Assembly (NCBI GenBank): GCA_028698335.1
Contig: JAQVDP010000014.1
Coordinates: 1-64,000, forward strand
Reading direction: 5' to 3'
DNA from: Nevskiales bacterium
GTDB lineage: Bacteria > Pseudomonadota > Gammaproteobacteria > Nevskiales > Nevskiaceae
Length of the DNA stretch: 64,000 bases
Position numbers and translations under genes: made by a program. The notes below the pieces were generated by a model that saw nothing but the letters and a program-made list of their open reading frames with translations, was not told the origin of the DNA and did no database searches. Of the stretch, positions 63,887-64,000 are shown one piece after another; positions within the stretch are counted from its first letter, which is position 1; each line of letters starts with the position of its first letter.

Positions 63887-64000
63887 TCAGGTTGCCGGCT
63901 GCGCGTCGGCGACGGAAGCGTGTTGCTGGGCGATGCGGTCGAGAAACGGCTTGAAGCCGGCATCCGACAGCCAGTACTGCACAAGGTTGGAAACGCCGTT
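63887..64000 (-). CDS. nqrC: Na+-translocating NADH:quinone reductase subunit C, C-terminal end
   Basis: Only the last 37 residues are inside the window: NGVSNLVQYWLSDAGFKPFL and a Gln/Ala-rich tail, ending with TGA at 63887-63889. In NqrC, covalent FMN is attached at a Thr in the SGATxTS motif directly before SNGV; that motif lies just outside the window. The gene ends 8 bp before the nqrD start codon. Confidence 0.9.
   Translation of the reverse strand, partial: NGVSNLVQYWLSDAGFKPFLDRIAQQHASVADAQPAT

Overview
The window is a GC-rich, gene-dense bacterial chromosome segment with no rRNA or tRNA gene that I could find. The set of families (Na+-translocating NADH:quinone reductase with NqrM, HME- and HAE-type RND pumps, an AtuA-family acyl-CoA carboxylase operon, GlyGly-CTERM-like protein tails, PdxH, Dps, CspA) fits a free-living gammaproteobacterium able to degrade lipids or terpenes. 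A Nevskiales/Solimonas-like or Salinisphaera-like relative is my best guess, but the species cannot be fixed from the sequence alone.

Layout. 0-4.4 kb is an accessory patch: the 3' end of an IS3-family element, a type III restriction-like helicase gene cut off beside it, an AAA ATPase/DUF4143 gene behind a near-perfect palindrome, and a self-inhibited class II Fic AMP-transferase behind five copies of a CGACATGTCG-type site. 4.4-11.6 kb is a six-gene minus-strand operon: enoyl-CoA hydratase, AtuA-like protein, TetR, biotin carboxylase, separate biotin carrier protein and carboxyltransferase. 11.9-20.8 kb holds lipid-type accessory genes: a sterol-desaturase-like hydroxylase, two SDRs, a crotonase-family protein, an ACP-phosphodiesterase-like protein, a secreted lipase, an isovaleryl/citronellyl-type acyl-CoA dehydrogenase, a VOC protein and two NTF2-fold proteins. 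A shared 15-bp palindrome in front of the operon and in front of the acyl-CoA dehydrogenase suggests one TetR regulon for acyl-CoA breakdown.

20.8-30 kb carries an HAE3-type RND exporter and a tetR-tolC-adaptor-RND drug-efflux operon. 30-37 kb has a divergent pair of lipoproteins (a beta-helix/diheme cytochrome fusion and an Ntn-hydrolase acylase) plus a thioesterase. 36.9-45.4 kb is a copper/silver efflux run (a Cys/His-rich small protein, then CusC-, CusB- and CusA-type proteins) followed by an EEP-family hydrolase and cardiolipin synthase. 45.4-56 kb contains a large BNR/sortilin-like exported protein, acuI, pdxH, an uncharacterised exported protein, an M14 carboxypeptidase, a cold-shock protein, an M48 lipoprotein protease, an orphan OppF-type ATPase and Dps. 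56-60.5 kb has an epimerase, an acyltransferase, an ATM1-type ABC exporter and a CBS protein. 60.5-64 kb is the end of the nqr operon (nqrC tail, D, E, F), a perfect 18-bp hairpin, a fourfold 106-bp tandem repeat and nqrM.

No complete, clearly undescribed system is proven here. The strongest leads are the repeat array between nqrF and nqrM, the candidate TetR regulon, the iterated operator in front of fic, and the fused beta-helix/diheme lipoprotein facing an acylase.
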